Positions 14,375-23,377 of a stretch of 62,541 bases of DNA are shown here, piece by piece (positions within the stretch are counted from its first letter, which is position 1; each line of letters begins with the position of its first letter). Made by a program: the position numbers and the translations under genes. This DNA is from Roseateles sp. (lineage in GTDB: Bacteria > Pseudomonadota > Gammaproteobacteria > Burkholderiales > Burkholderiaceae_C): assembly GCA_016790285.1 (NCBI GenBank), contig JAEUPJ010000052.1:1-62541 (forward strand), written 5' to 3'. The notes under the pieces are model-generated. The model had not been told where the DNA came from and did not search any database. It was given only the letters and a program-made list of their open reading frames with translations.

Positions 14375-15310
14375 ATGCCGACTGCGTATTTCAATCCCCC
14401 CGAGTGCCGCCGCCACGACATGGGCGACGGCCACCCCGAGTGCCCGGAGCGCCTGGCTGCCATCGACGACTGGCTGATCGGCTCCGGCCTGAACCAGGCG
14501 CTGCAGTACGTGGACGCCCGCCCGGCCGACCTCAAGGACGTGGAACTCGCCCACACCCACGGCTACGTGGCCGAGATCGGCGCGCTGCTGCGCGAGTGTG
14601 CCGAGAAGGGCGAGCGCCTCGCGGTGGACCCCGACACCTCGGCCAACGCCCACACCTGGGCGGCCGCCCTGCACGCCGCGGGCGCTGCGGTGCAGGCGAC
14701 CGACCTCGTCATCGACGGCGGCGCCGACAACGCCTTCTGCTCGGTGCGCCCGCCCGGCCACCACGCCACGCGCGACCAGAGCATGGGCTTTTGCTTCTTC
14801 AACAACGTCGCGATCGCCGCGCGGCATGCGCTGGACCGGCGCGGCCTCAAACGCGTGGCCATCGTCGACTTCGACGTGCACCACGGCAACGGCACCGAGG
14901 ACATCATCGCGGGCGACGACCGCGTGCTGATGGTGAGCCTCTTCCAGCACCCGCTCTACCCTTACAGCGGCGCCGTGCCCAAGGGCACCAACATGGTCAA
15001 CGTGCCGCTGCCCGCCTACACGCGCGGCGCCGAGGTGCGGGAGATCGTCGAGGCCATGTGGCTGCCGGCGCTGGAGCGCTTCAAGCCGCAGATGATCTTC
15101 GTGTCGGCGGGCTTCGACGCCCACCGCGACGACGACCTGGGCCAGCTGGGCCTCGTCGAGGCCGACTACGAATGGATCACCCTGCGCCTGAAGGACGTGG
15201 CCGCGCGCCACGCCAAGGGGCGCATCGTGTCGGTGCTGGAAGGCGGCTACAACCTGCATGCGCTGGCGCGCAGCGTCGGCGTGCACCTGCGCGTGCTGGC
15301 TGACGTCTAA
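14375..15310 (+). CDS. Histone deacetylase superfamily (acetylpolyamine/protein deacetylase-like)
   Basis: This 311-residue zinc amidohydrolase has the complete HDAC core: RPPGHHA with the catalytic His pair, GFCFFNNVAIAA, VDFDVHHGNGT with the zinc Asp and His, FVSAGFDAHRDD, and the final EGGYNL. Bacterial members remove acetyl groups from acetylpolyamines, small molecules or lysines; the substrate cannot be told from sequence. The start is at the ATG followed by PTAYFNPPECRRHDMGDGHPE, the family's usual N-terminus; upstream in-frame ATGs overlap the divergent MoxR gene and are rejected. Confidence 0.9.
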   Translation: MPTAYFNPPECRRHDMGDGHPECPERLAAIDDWLIGSGLNQALQYVDARPADLKDVELAHTHGYVAEIGALLRECAEKGERLAVDPDTSANAHTWAAALHAAGAAVQATDLVIDGGADNAFCSVRPPGHHATRDQSMGFCFFNNVAIAARHALDRRGLKRVAIVDFDVHHGNGTEDIIAGDDRVLMVSLFQHPLYPYSGAVPKGTNMVNVPLPAYTRGAEVREIVEAMWLPALERFKPQMIFVSAGFDAHRDDDLGQLGLVEADYEWITLRLKDVAARHAKGRIVSVLEGGYNLHALARSVGVHLRVLADV

Positions 15311-15359
15311 TCCCATTCCCTGATGCACGCCCGGCCCCCTGGCCGGGTGTGGCCTGCCG

Positions 15360-16673
15360 ATGAATTCCATGCACCAACCCCTGAGCCTGGCCGAACTGCA
15401 GGCCTTGCTGACCCGTGTCTTCAGCCCCGACGCCCTGGGCGAATGGGCGCTCCTGCTGTCTTGCCTCGCGGTGGCGGGGCTGTTCGCCTGGGCGCTCTCG
15501 CGCGCAGTGACCCAGCGCCCCAACAGCGTCTTTTTCGGCGAGCGCGTCATCGACGGCGCCCTGTTCCCGCTGCTGGCCCTGGCGCTGGCCTTCGGCGCAC
15601 GACGGCTGCTGCCGCTGTGGGGCCTGGCGCCGGCCCTGTTCAAGCTGGCGCTCCCCGTGCTGGTCTCGCTGGCCGTCATCCGCGTGATCGCGCGCGTGCT
15701 GACCGCGGCATGGCCCAACTCGTCGCCGATCCGGCTGGTGGAGCGCATCGGCTCCTGGGCGGTGTGGATCGGGGCTGTGCTCTGGGTGACCGGGCTGCTG
15801 CCGGTCATCATGGACGAGCTCGACGACATCGGCTGGAAGTTCGGCACCGTCAAGCTCACGCTGCGCAACCTCATCGAGGGCGGGCTCACGGCGGCGCTGG
15901 TGCTGGTGGTGGCCTTGTGGATCTCGGCGGCGATCGAGTCGCGCTTGATGCTGCGGGAGTCCATGGACCTGTCCATGCGCAAGATCGCCGCCAACGCCAT
16001 CCGCGCGCTGCTGCTGTTCGTGGGCCTGCTGTTCGCGCTGTCGGCCGCGGGCATCGACCTCACGGCGCTGGGCGTGCTGGGCGGCGCGCTCGGCGTGGGC
16101 CTGGGCTTTGGCCTGCAGAAGCTGGCGGCCAACTACGTCAGCGGCTTCGTCATCCTGGCCGAGCGCAGTTTGCGCATCGGTGACATGGTCAAGGTCGACG
16201 GCTTCGAGGGCCGCGTGACCGACATCAAGACCCGCTACACCGTCATCCGCAGCCTGGGCGGCAAGGAAGCCATCGTCCCCAACGAGGTGCTCATCACGCA
16301 GCGCGTGGAGAACTCGTCGCTCGCCGACCCGCGCGTGCTGCTGTCGACCGTCGTGCAGGTGGACTACGACTGCGACGTCGACGCCGTCATGGCGGCGCTG
16401 TCCGAAGCCGTGGTGAAGGTGCCCCGGGTGCTCAGCGACCCGGGGCCGTCGGTGCAGCTCAGCCGCTTTGCCGACAGCGGCCTGGAGCTGAGCGTCTTCT
16501 TCTGGATCGCCGACCCCGAGAACGGCAGCGGTGGCGTCCGCTCGGACGTCAACCTCGCCATCCTGCGCACCCTGCAACGCCTGGGCGTGGACATCCCCTA
16601 CCCGCAGCAGGTGCAGCGCCACCCCAAGGGCGCGCCGGTTGAGCCCTCGGCGCAGCCGGCGGCGGGCGGCTAG
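15360..16673 (+). CDS. MscS-family mechanosensitive ion channel
   Basis: The 437-residue protein has about six membrane helices before the pore-forming helix (ALGVLGGALGVGLGFGLQKLAANYVSGF, around 235-262). The cytosolic MscS beta and alpha/beta domains follow (GDMVKVDGFEGRVTDIKTRYTVIRS, IVPNEVLITQRVENSS). It would release solutes during osmotic downshock. The extra N-terminal helices make it longer than E. coli MscS (286 residues). The last four bases overlap the convergent dehydrogenase gene. Confidence 0.9.
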   Translation: MNSMHQPLSLAELQALLTRVFSPDALGEWALLLSCLAVAGLFAWALSRAVTQRPNSVFFGERVIDGALFPLLALALAFGARRLLPLWGLAPALFKLALPVLVSLAVIRVIARVLTAAWPNSSPIRLVERIGSWAVWIGAVLWVTGLLPVIMDELDDIGWKFGTVKLTLRNLIEGGLTAALVLVVALWISAAIESRLMLRESMDLSMRKIAANAIRALLLFVGLLFALSAAGIDLTALGVLGGALGVGLGFGLQKLAANYVSGFVILAERSLRIGDMVKVDGFEGRVTDIKTRYTVIRSLGGKEAIVPNEVLITQRVENSSLADPRVLLSTVVQVDYDCDVDAVMAALSEAVVKVPRVLSDPGPSVQLSRFADSGLELSVFFWIADPENGSGGVRSDVNLAILRTLQRLGVDIPYPQQVQRHPKGAPVEPSAQPAAGG

Positions 16674-17683
16674 AAGTCGGCGTCCAGCACCACGCGGTAG
16701 CGGGCCTTGCCGCTGCGCAGGTGCTCGATCGCGTCGTTCACGCGGCTCATCGGGAAGCGCTCCACCTGCGGCAGCACCTGGTGCCGGGCGGCGAAGTCCA
16801 GCATCGTCGCGAGCACCGAGGGCGGCGGCGTGGGCGAGGCAGAGAGGCCCTTCTGCCAGCTCAGCAGGCCGCCGCTGCGCAGGGCCATGGCTTCGGTGAC
16901 CACGCCCACGAGGTGCATGCGACCCTTGGGTGCCAGGGTGGCGATGAGGGCGTCCCAGTTCAGCGCCGCTCCCACGGTGATGAGCAGGAAATCCAGGCTG
17001 CCTGCTGCGGCCTTGAGCTCGGCCTTGTCGACGCTGGACAGCGTCTTGTGTGCGCCGAGCGCCAGGGCTTCGTCGCGCTTGGAGGCGCTGGACGTGAAGG
17101 CCGTGACCTCGCAGCCCCAGGCCCGCGCGAACTTCACCGCCAGGTGCCCCAGGCCGCCGATGCCGACGACGCCGACGCGGTCGGTCGGCTTGATGGCGTG
17201 CAGCACGAAAGGCAGGAAGACGGTGCCGCCGCCGCACATCAGCGGGCCGACAGCGGCCGGGTCGAGGGCGTCGGGGATGGGGATGGCCCAGCTCCAGTGG
17301 GAGCGCAGCCGATCGGCGAAACCGCCGTGGCGGCCGATGAGCGTGGGCTGGCGCTTGGCGCACAGGTGCTGCTCGCCGCCGAGGCAGAAATTGCAGTGCG
17401 TGCAGCTGCCGGTGTGCCAGCCGACGCCGACGCGCTGGCCGATCTGCCGGCCCTTGGCATGGGCGCCGAGCGCCGTGATGCGCCCGACGACCTCATGCCC
17501 TGGCACGACGGGGTAGGCGGCGGGGAACCACTCGCTGTCGATCATCGCCAGGTCGGAGTGGCAGATGCCGCAGTGCTCGATGCTGATCTCGACGTCCTCG
17601 TCGCCCAGTGGGCCGGGGTCGAAGCTGAACGCCTGAAGCGGGCCGCCAGCGGTGTGGGCGGCGTAGGCACGGAACGGGGTCAT
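16670..17683 (-). CDS. Zinc-dependent NAD(P) alcohol dehydrogenase (cinnamyl-alcohol type, YahK-like)
   Basis: This 337-residue medium-chain dehydrogenase has catalytic zinc ligands in CGICHSD and GHEVVGRI, a structural zinc cluster CTHCNFCLGGEQHLC, and the nucleotide-binding GIGGLGHLAVKFA. These define the cinnamyl-alcohol dehydrogenase group, which reduces aldehydes to alcohols, usually with NADPH. It is single in its transcription direction, between a channel gene and a chalcone isomerase-like gene 78 bases upstream, so no pathway can be inferred. Confidence 0.9.
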   Translation of the reverse strand: MTPFRAYAAHTAGGPLQAFSFDPGPLGDEDVEISIEHCGICHSDLAMIDSEWFPAAYPVVPGHEVVGRITALGAHAKGRQIGQRVGVGWHTGSCTHCNFCLGGEQHLCAKRQPTLIGRHGGFADRLRSHWSWAIPIPDALDPAAVGPLMCGGGTVFLPFVLHAIKPTDRVGVVGIGGLGHLAVKFARAWGCEVTAFTSSASKRDEALALGAHKTLSSVDKAELKAAAGSLDFLLITVGAALNWDALIATLAPKGRMHLVGVVTEAMALRSGGLLSWQKGLSASPTPPPSVLATMLDFAARHQVLPQVERFPMSRVNDAIEHLRSGKARYRVVLDADF

Positions 17684-17761
17684 GGGGGCTCCTCGGGAAG
17701 GCCGGTCTCGGGCGACCTTGGCCTTATTGTGGAGCGCGCGCCTGCCCCGTGCCGGAAAGGG

Positions 17762-18388
17762 TCAGCGGGCTTCCGCCGCGGTGAGGCCCAGCAGGCCGTC
17801 ACGCGTGGTGTCGCGCACCTTGGGGCCGATCCACACCTTCATCATCATCGGGAAGAAGGCTTCGCCCTGGATGGTTTCGCCGATCTTCTGGCCGTTGAGC
17901 GTGAATTCGGTGCTGGCGGTGGCGGGGAGGTAGTCGATGACGACCTTGTCGCCCTTGTTGATGCGCGGGATCGTGCTGAACACCGTGCCGAGCTGCGCCG
18001 TGGAGATGATGTTGGCGCGGAACTCCTCGGTGCTGACGTTCTGGCGGATGCGGTCCAGCAGCGCGTTGGAGAGGTCACGCGCACTGACCGTGCGCACCAT
18101 GTAGAACTGGATGCGCTTGGGGCCCTTGACGGTGGTCGCCGTCTCGGTGGTCTTCTGCTTGCTCGGCAGGTAAAAGCCCACGACCGAGGAGCGCGTGGAC
18201 AGGATGCTGGACGACGCCACGCCGTTGAGCACCAGGTTCTGGCCGCCGACGGTCGCGGTTTCCGGGAAGGCGTAGCCGTCCACCTGCACGTCGGACGCGA
18301 GCGCCGTGGCAGCGTGCAGTGCCAGGGCAGAGAGGGCCAGGCCGGCCAGCAGCGGGCGGCGGGAGATGCGGGGGAGGGAGTTCGGCAT
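17762..18388 (-). CDS. Chalcone isomerase-like exported protein
   Basis: The 208-residue protein has an arginine-containing signal peptide (SRRPLLAGLALSALALHAATALA). A chalcone-isomerase-like fold follows (VDGYAFPETATVGGQNLVLNGV, SSVVGFYLP, IQFYMVRTVSARDL, IDYLPATASTEFTLNG). Bacterial members of this family are secreted or periplasmic and mostly of unknown function; plant-type flavonoid chemistry should not be assumed. The start is at the ATG just before PNSLPRISRRP, since a longer frame to 18484 would only add low-quality residues. Confidence 0.8.
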   Translation of the reverse strand: MPNSLPRISRRPLLAGLALSALALHAATALASDVQVDGYAFPETATVGGQNLVLNGVASSSILSTRSSVVGFYLPSKQKTTETATTVKGPKRIQFYMVRTVSARDLSNALLDRIRQNVSTEEFRANIISTAQLGTVFSTIPRINKGDKVVIDYLPATASTEFTLNGQKIGETIQGEAFFPMMMKVWIGPKVRDTTRDGLLGLTAAEAR

Positions 18389-18647
18389 GACCGTCCTTCT
18401 TGATTGGGGGTTCGGGGCCAGCCCGCACAGGGGCAGCTCACCGTGTCGTCTCGGGCCGGCAGTGTCTCGCGACTGGCTGGCCATCGCGCCTGCGCGGCGG
18501 GCTGAAACCGGAAGTAATGCAGGGTTTACCCGACTTCTTCGGCCGTCGCGAGCGGGCCGTTTGCGCTTGCGCTGGCAACATGCCGGCCACTGTCACGCGG
18601 CGCCCTTGCGGGTTGCGCCGACGCCTGCCTCAACCAAGAAAGTACCC

Positions 18648-19658
18648 ATGACCATGCGCATTTCCGCGACCCTGGCCGCCGTGGCCTGCCTGTATGCAGG
18701 CGCTGCATCCGCCACCGAAAACGGCCAGCTCCGTGCCCTGCTGGGTGCGCCGAGCTACGAACTGACGACGCCCCAGTTCCCGGGCGCCTACGGCCAGATC
18801 TGGCTGCAGCACTACAGCGCCAGCAAGCTGCGCGGCAATGACGGCAAGTCGCCCGTGACCGACACCGCCACCCCGCTGGGCACGCTGCCGGTGCGGGCCG
18901 ACGGCGACATCGAGGCCACCGTGCTGGTGCCGCGCTTCACCTACATCACCGAGACGCTGGTGCAGGAAGGGCGCCTGGGCTTCTCGGCCACGCTGCCGCT
19001 GATCCACCAGCGCAACGACGTCACGCTGAGCACCACGCTGCCGGCCGGCCTGCCCGCGGGCACGGTGGCCGCGGTGAACGGCCTGCTGGCGCAGGGCTCG
19101 GCCCAGCGCAGCGGCAGCAAGAGCGGCCAGGGCGACCTGGACGTCACCGCCTTCGTGGACTGGCAGGGCGACGACGGCCGCACGGCGCTCGGCGTCAGCG
19201 TGGTGGCCCCGACGGGCAGCTACGTCGCCGGTCGTGCGGTCAACCCCGGTGCCGGCAAGTACTGGACGGTCCGCCCGCTGCTGATCGCCTCGCGCGTGTG
19301 GGAGAGCGGCCTGGAGCTGGGCGTGCGTGCCACCTACTCGGTCAACACTCGCAACTCCGACACCCAGGTCCGCTCGGGCCAGTACCTGCACGCCGACTGG
19401 GCCGCCATGTACCGTGTCGACGACAGCTGGCGCGCCGGCCTGCAGGGCTACGTGGTGCGTCAATTCACCGGCGACGACGGCCCGGGCGTGGCCAGCCACG
19501 GCAACAAGGCGCGTGTCTACTCCATCGGCCCGATGGTGGCCTACCAGTCCGAGAGCGGCATCTGGGCGCTGGACTTCAAGGTGATGCAGGAGTTCGGCGT
19601 GCGCAACCGCCCGCAGGGCCAGCTCGCCTGGCTGCGCCTGAACCTGCGCCTGGATTGA
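18648..19658 (+). CDS. Outer-membrane beta-barrel protein (phenol/MetA-degradation-associated family)
   Basis: The protein has 336 residues with a signal peptide ending near ASATE. Alternating amphipathic strands run throughout, and it ends in a basic/hydrophobic strand (LAWLRLNLRLD) typical of a barrel terminus. Segments such as FTYITETLVQEGRLGFSATLPLI and the late VYSIGPMVAYQSESGIWALDFKVMQEF fit the SphA/Phenol_MetA_deg transporter-like family, which is often linked to uptake of aromatic compounds. The substrate is not deducible. Two ATGs (18648, 18654) are close together; I use the first. Confidence 0.7.
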   Translation: MTMRISATLAAVACLYAGAASATENGQLRALLGAPSYELTTPQFPGAYGQIWLQHYSASKLRGNDGKSPVTDTATPLGTLPVRADGDIEATVLVPRFTYITETLVQEGRLGFSATLPLIHQRNDVTLSTTLPAGLPAGTVAAVNGLLAQGSAQRSGSKSGQGDLDVTAFVDWQGDDGRTALGVSVVAPTGSYVAGRAVNPGAGKYWTVRPLLIASRVWESGLELGVRATYSVNTRNSDTQVRSGQYLHADWAAMYRVDDSWRAGLQGYVVRQFTGDDGPGVASHGNKARVYSIGPMVAYQSESGIWALDFKVMQEFGVRNRPQGQLAWLRLNLRLD

Positions 19659-19704
19659 GCCAGGACGCGCTGACGACGTCCTCCGACGTCAGCCAGCGCA
19701 ACCC

Positions 19705-20166
19705 TCACACCTCGGTGCCGTAGACGATGAAGCCGTCGTGGCGAGCGACGCGGTCGTACAGCGCCCGGCCGGCGGTGTTGGTGGTGTGGGTCTGCCAATA
19801 GACGCGGCGGCCCCCCGCTGCGCGAACAGCGGCATACACGCCCTCGATGAGCGCCCGGCCGATGCCGCGGCCACGGGCTTCGGGCGTCGTGAACAGGTCC
19901 TGCAGGTAGCAGGTCGGCTCGATCCGCGTGGTGCTGCGGTGAAACAGGTAGTGCACGAGGCCCAGCAGCGAGCCGTCTTCAGCGACGGCGACCAGGGCGT
20001 GCACGGGCTCGTAGGCGTCGAAGAAGCGCGCCCACGTCATGTCGGTGATGGCGGCGGGCAGGGCGGTTTCGCCGGCGCGGCCGTAGAAGGCGTTGTAGCC
20101 GTCCCAGAGGGGTTGCCAGGCGGCGCGGTCATTGCGCTGGATAGCGCGGATGGTCGGGGTGTTCAT
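19705..20166 (-). CDS. GNAT-family N-acetyltransferase
   Basis: This 153-residue acetyl-CoA-dependent acetyltransferase has the GNAT core: YLQDLFTTPEARGRGIGRALI is motif A with the R/Q-x-x-G-x-G/A loop that binds acetyl-CoA, and VYWQTHTTNTAGRALYDRV is motif B. It resembles the group annotated as spermidine or diamine acetyltransferase-like, but the substrate is not certain. It is convergent with the preceding barrel gene and probably monocistronic. Confidence 0.85.
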   Translation of the reverse strand: MNTPTIRAIQRNDRAAWQPLWDGYNAFYGRAGETALPAAITDMTWARFFDAYEPVHALVAVAEDGSLLGLVHYLFHRSTTRIEPTCYLQDLFTTPEARGRGIGRALIEGVYAAVRAAGGRRVYWQTHTTNTAGRALYDRVARHDGFIVYGTEV

Positions 20167-20252
20167 CGTGAAGCATTGTGGAGGCGATCCATACATTGCA
20201 TTCACCATGGGCGCGCAGAGTGTGGGTCCTGTCATCTCCACAAAGGATCGCC

Positions 20253-20534
20253 ATGAAGAATGCCTTCTACGCCACGGTGCTGCTCGCATCGGCCGCTGCA
20301 TTTGCCCAACCCCAGGGTGGCCCGCCACCCGGCGGCGAGCATCGCGGCCCGCCTCCTGAGGCGCTGGCCGCCTGCAAGACCGCCAAGGCCGGGGCGGACT
20401 GCAGCTTCACGCAGGGCGAGCGCACCGTGAAGGGCAGCTGCTGGGCGCCTGAAGGCAAGCCGATGGCCTGCCGGCCCAAGGACATGCCGCCCCCACCGCC
20501 GGGCGGGGCGTCGGCGCCGCCGCCCAAGCGCTGA
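20253..20534 (+). CDS. Small exported Pro-rich protein
   Basis: This is a 93-residue protein with a signal peptide (MKNAFYATVLLASAAAFAQ), a Gly/Pro linker, a central part with three cysteines (AACKTAKAGADCSF, GSCWAPEGKPMACRP) and a Pro-rich tail. Such short periplasmic proteins are common in Burkholderiales but I know no function. AAAGGA lies just before the ATG. It is convergent with the class I fumarase gene. Confidence 0.65.
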   Translation: MKNAFYATVLLASAAAFAQPQGGPPPGGEHRGPPPEALAACKTAKAGADCSFTQGERTVKGSCWAPEGKPMACRPKDMPPPPPGGASAPPPKR

Positions 20535-20545
20535 CCCGCGCGGGA

Positions 20546-22087
20546 TCAGCCGGCCGTGACCGGGATCCCGATGCCCTTGCCGGAAGCGATGCGCTCCTTC
20601 CAGTCGGCCGGGCCGGTGATGTGGGCGCTGGTGCCGCTGGCGTCCACCGCCACGGTCACCGGCATGTCGACGACGTCGAACTCGTAGATGGCTTCCATGC
20701 CCAGGTCGGCAAAGCCCACGACCTTGGCGCCCTTGATCGCCTTGCTGACGAGGTAGGCCGCGCCGCCCACGGCCATCAGGTAGGCGCTCTTGTGGTTCTT
20801 GATGGACTCGATGGCGACCGGGCCGCGCTCGGCCTTGCCCACCATGGCGATGAGGCCGGTCTTGGCCAACATCATGTCGGTGAACTTGTCCATGCGGGTG
20901 GCGGTGGTCGGGCCGGCGGGGCCGACGACCTCGTCGCGCACCGGGTCCACGGGGCCGACGTAGTAGATGACGCGGTTGGTGAAGTCCACCGGCAGCGGCT
21001 CACCCTTGGCGAGCATGTCCTGGATGCGCTTGTGGGCGGCGTCGCGGCCGGTGAGCATCTTGCCGTTGAGCAGCAGCGTGTCGCCCGGCTTCCAGCTGGC
21101 CACTTCGGCCGGCGTCAGCGTGTTGAGGTCCACGCGCTTGCTCTTGTTGTAGTCCGGCGCCCAGTTCACGTCGGGCCACAGGTCCAGGCTCGGCGGCTCG
21201 ATGTAGCTCGGGCCGCTGCCGTCCAGCACGAAGTGCGCATGACGCGTGGCCGCGCAGTTCGGGATCATCGCGATGGGCTTGCTGGCGGCGTGCGTCGGGA
21301 AGGTCTTGATCTTCACGTCCAGCACGGTGGTCAGGCCGCCCAGGCCCTGGGCGCCGATGCCCAGCGCGTTGACCTTCTGGTAGAGCTCGATGCGCAGCTC
21401 CTCGAGCTTGTTCTGCGGGCCGCGTTGCAGCAGCTCGTACATGTCGATGTCTTCCATCAGCGCCTGCTTGGCCAGCAGGGCGGCCTTCTCGGCCGTGCCG
21501 CCGACGCCGATGCCCAGCATGCCCGGCGGGCACCAGCCTGCACCCATGGTGGGCACGGTCTTGAGCACCCAGTCGACGATGTCGTCGCTCGGGTTGAGCA
21601 TGTAGACCTTGCTCTTGTTCTCGGAGCCGCCGCCCTTGGCTGCGACGATGACGTCCACCGTGTTGCCGGGCACCACGTCCATCTGCACCACGGCGGGCGT
21701 GTTGTCCTTGGTGTTCTTGCGCGCAAAGATGGGGTCGTCCAGGACGCTGGCGCGCAGCTTGTTGTCGGGGTTCAGGTAGCCGCGGCGCACGCCCTCGTTG
21801 ACGGCGTCCTCGATGCTGCCGGCGAAGCCCTCCCAGCGCACGTCCATGCCGATCTTCAGGAACACGTTGACGATGCCGGTGTCCTGGCAGATGGGCCGCT
21901 TGCCTTCGGCGCACATGCGGCTGTTGGTCAAGATCTGCGCGATGGCGTCCTTGGCGGCGGGCGAGGCTTCGGCCTCGTAGGCGCGGGCCAGGTGGGCGAT
22001 GTAGTCGGCCGGGTGGTAGTAGCTGATGTACTGCAGGGCGGCGGCGACGCTGTCCACCAGGTCGTCGTACTTGATCGTGGTGCTCAT
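20546..22087 (-). CDS. Class I fumarate hydratase (iron-sulfur, two-domain)
   Basis: The 513-residue enzyme interconverts fumarate and L-malate in the TCA cycle using an oxygen-labile [4Fe-4S] cluster. The cluster cysteines fit C67 (RPICQDTG), C186 (GWCPPGMLGIGVGG) and C278 (IPNCAATRHA). Residues about 10-290 form the alpha domain and 300-513 the beta domain (GPAGPTTATRMDKF, MVGKAERG). The start is the ATG at 22087; a longer frame to 22174 lacks homology. Together with fumC (23378) the cell has both the oxygen-sensitive and the stable enzyme, a common arrangement in aerobic proteobacteria. Confidence 0.93.
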   Translation of the reverse strand: MSTTIKYDDLVDSVAAALQYISYYHPADYIAHLARAYEAEASPAAKDAIAQILTNSRMCAEGKRPICQDTGIVNVFLKIGMDVRWEGFAGSIEDAVNEGVRRGYLNPDNKLRASVLDDPIFARKNTKDNTPAVVQMDVVPGNTVDVIVAAKGGGSENKSKVYMLNPSDDIVDWVLKTVPTMGAGWCPPGMLGIGVGGTAEKAALLAKQALMEDIDMYELLQRGPQNKLEELRIELYQKVNALGIGAQGLGGLTTVLDVKIKTFPTHAASKPIAMIPNCAATRHAHFVLDGSGPSYIEPPSLDLWPDVNWAPDYNKSKRVDLNTLTPAEVASWKPGDTLLLNGKMLTGRDAAHKRIQDMLAKGEPLPVDFTNRVIYYVGPVDPVRDEVVGPAGPTTATRMDKFTDMMLAKTGLIAMVGKAERGPVAIESIKNHKSAYLMAVGGAAYLVSKAIKGAKVVGFADLGMEAIYEFDVVDMPVTVAVDASGTSAHITGPADWKERIASGKGIGIPVTAG

Positions 22088-22180
22088 GGTGTCCCGAGGG
22101 GCTCGATGTGGAATCCTCGGAATTATCGGGGAGGGTGCCTGACGCCAAGCTTGGCTGCGGCGGGCCCACCCCAAAAGAGA

Positions 22181-22212
22181 ACGCCCCTGGCAACTCGCGT
22201 TGCCAGGGGCGT
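22181..22212 (-). terminator. Strong hairpin terminator after the PEP-CTERM gene
   Basis: A perfect 14-base-pair stem (22181-22194 with 22199-22212) closes a TCGC loop. On the minus strand it is followed by TTCTCTTTTG, giving an intrinsic terminator for the leftward gene that ends at 22269. Confidence 0.8.
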
Positions 22213-22268
22213 GGGTGTCAGCGTGTCAGCCGACCGTCACCGCCGCAGCGGCGACAGGTCGTGCGTGA

Positions 22269-23090
22269 TCAGGCGCTCTTGCGACGACGGGCAGCAGCCA
22301 CGCCGGCCAGGGCCAGGCCGACCAGGGCGATGGAGGCAGGTTCCGGCACCGTGCCGCCGACCGAGCCGATGGCGACCGAGGCGAAGCGCAGCGTGCCGCC
22401 GGCAACCAGGAATTCACCGAAGCCGTCACCGAAGAAGGTGATCTTGCTGAAGGTGCCCGACGCGTCGATGGCGCCGATGAAGTTGGTGAAGCTGCCTTCC
22501 AGGGCGACGCCCGGGTTGTCGTTGGCGCTCAGGGCGTTGGCGGGCAGGGTGGCGGCGCCACCGTCGAAGGCGATCCACAGGCCCGAGCCTTGGGCGGCAA
22601 CGCCATAGGCGGACTGCACGGCGGCAGAGCGGGTGTTGCCGGTGCAGCAGGTGGCCCAGTCACCGATTTCGAAGCCGAAGGCGTTGACCGGCGACGAGAA
22701 CGTGAAGGTCAGGCCGCTGGTGAAGCCGTCGATGTCGGGCTTGCCATTGGCGCCGCCGCCCAGGCCGTGCTGGGGGCTGATGTCCCAGGCGTCGCCCGAC
22801 AGGCTGCGCACGCCGTCGTTGTACACGCCGGCATTGGCAGCGGCAGCGGAGCCGTTGGAGGTGCGGGTGACGGTGACGGTGGCGGCGTTGCCGTTCAGGT
22901 CGACGTAGTTGAACGAGCTCGCGCCGCTGGTCACTTGAGCGGTGACGACGGAAGCGCCCGTGCCGGTGATGACGTTGTCGAACGTCGAGATGTTCGGGAG
23001 GGCCAGGTTGTAGACGACCGGGGCGGCGGTGGCCGAGGTCACGGCCGCGAAGGCGACGGCGACGGCAGCAGCAAACTTCTGGAAGCGCAT
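22269..23090 (-). CDS. PEP-CTERM sorted exported protein
   Basis: This 273-residue protein has a signal peptide (MRFQKFAAAVAVAFAAVTSATAA) and a C-terminal sorting tag: VPEPASIALVGLALAGVAAA, then RRRKSA. Exosortase cleaves such tags and places the protein on or beyond the cell surface, often in biofilm matrix. The body is rich in Ser, Thr and Gly with a NAFGFEIGDW motif and two adjacent cysteines. A sigma-54 promoter (23141-23156) stands 51 bases before the start, as expected for genes under PrsK/PrsR control. No exosortase gene is in the window. Confidence 0.85.
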   Translation of the reverse strand: MRFQKFAAAVAVAFAAVTSATAAPVVYNLALPNISTFDNVITGTGASVVTAQVTSGASSFNYVDLNGNAATVTVTRTSNGSAAAANAGVYNDGVRSLSGDAWDISPQHGLGGGANGKPDIDGFTSGLTFTFSSPVNAFGFEIGDWATCCTGNTRSAAVQSAYGVAAQGSGLWIAFDGGAATLPANALSANDNPGVALEGSFTNFIGAIDASGTFSKITFFGDGFGEFLVAGGTLRFASVAIGSVGGTVPEPASIALVGLALAGVAAARRRKSA

Positions 23091-23140
23091 TGTTAGATCT
23101 CCACTTGGTAGGTAGGCGGGTTTAAAGCCGATGAGCTCTA

Positions 23141-23156
23141 AGCAGAGTTTGTGCCA
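23141..23156 (-). promoter_or_regulatory. Sigma-54 (RpoN) promoter of the PEP-CTERM gene
   Basis: On the minus strand the sequence TGGCACAAACTCTGCT has the invariant GG and GC exactly 10 bases apart and matches the consensus TGGCACRN4TTGCW at all but one fixed position. Two inverted repeats upstream, CACCTCA...TGAGGTG (23196-23218) and CCCC-AATATT-GGGG-like (23258-23275), could bind the enhancer protein. Confidence 0.7.
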
Positions 23157-23377
23157 TCGCAAAAAAGTCTTTTAATATCAATAACTTGTAAAATTCACCT
23201 CAGAGTTTTGGTGAGGTGCTGTAAATCGCTTCGACACCCCATAAATGAGGTTCAAGCACCCCCAATATTTGGGGTAGAACTTTTCCAGGAAGCGGTATTG
23301 CGGCGCGATATCCGCAACGGCGCGGCTCGGTGCGCCGATCGCTATGCTTGCCCGTGCAACCCCGACGAGAGCTCAGC

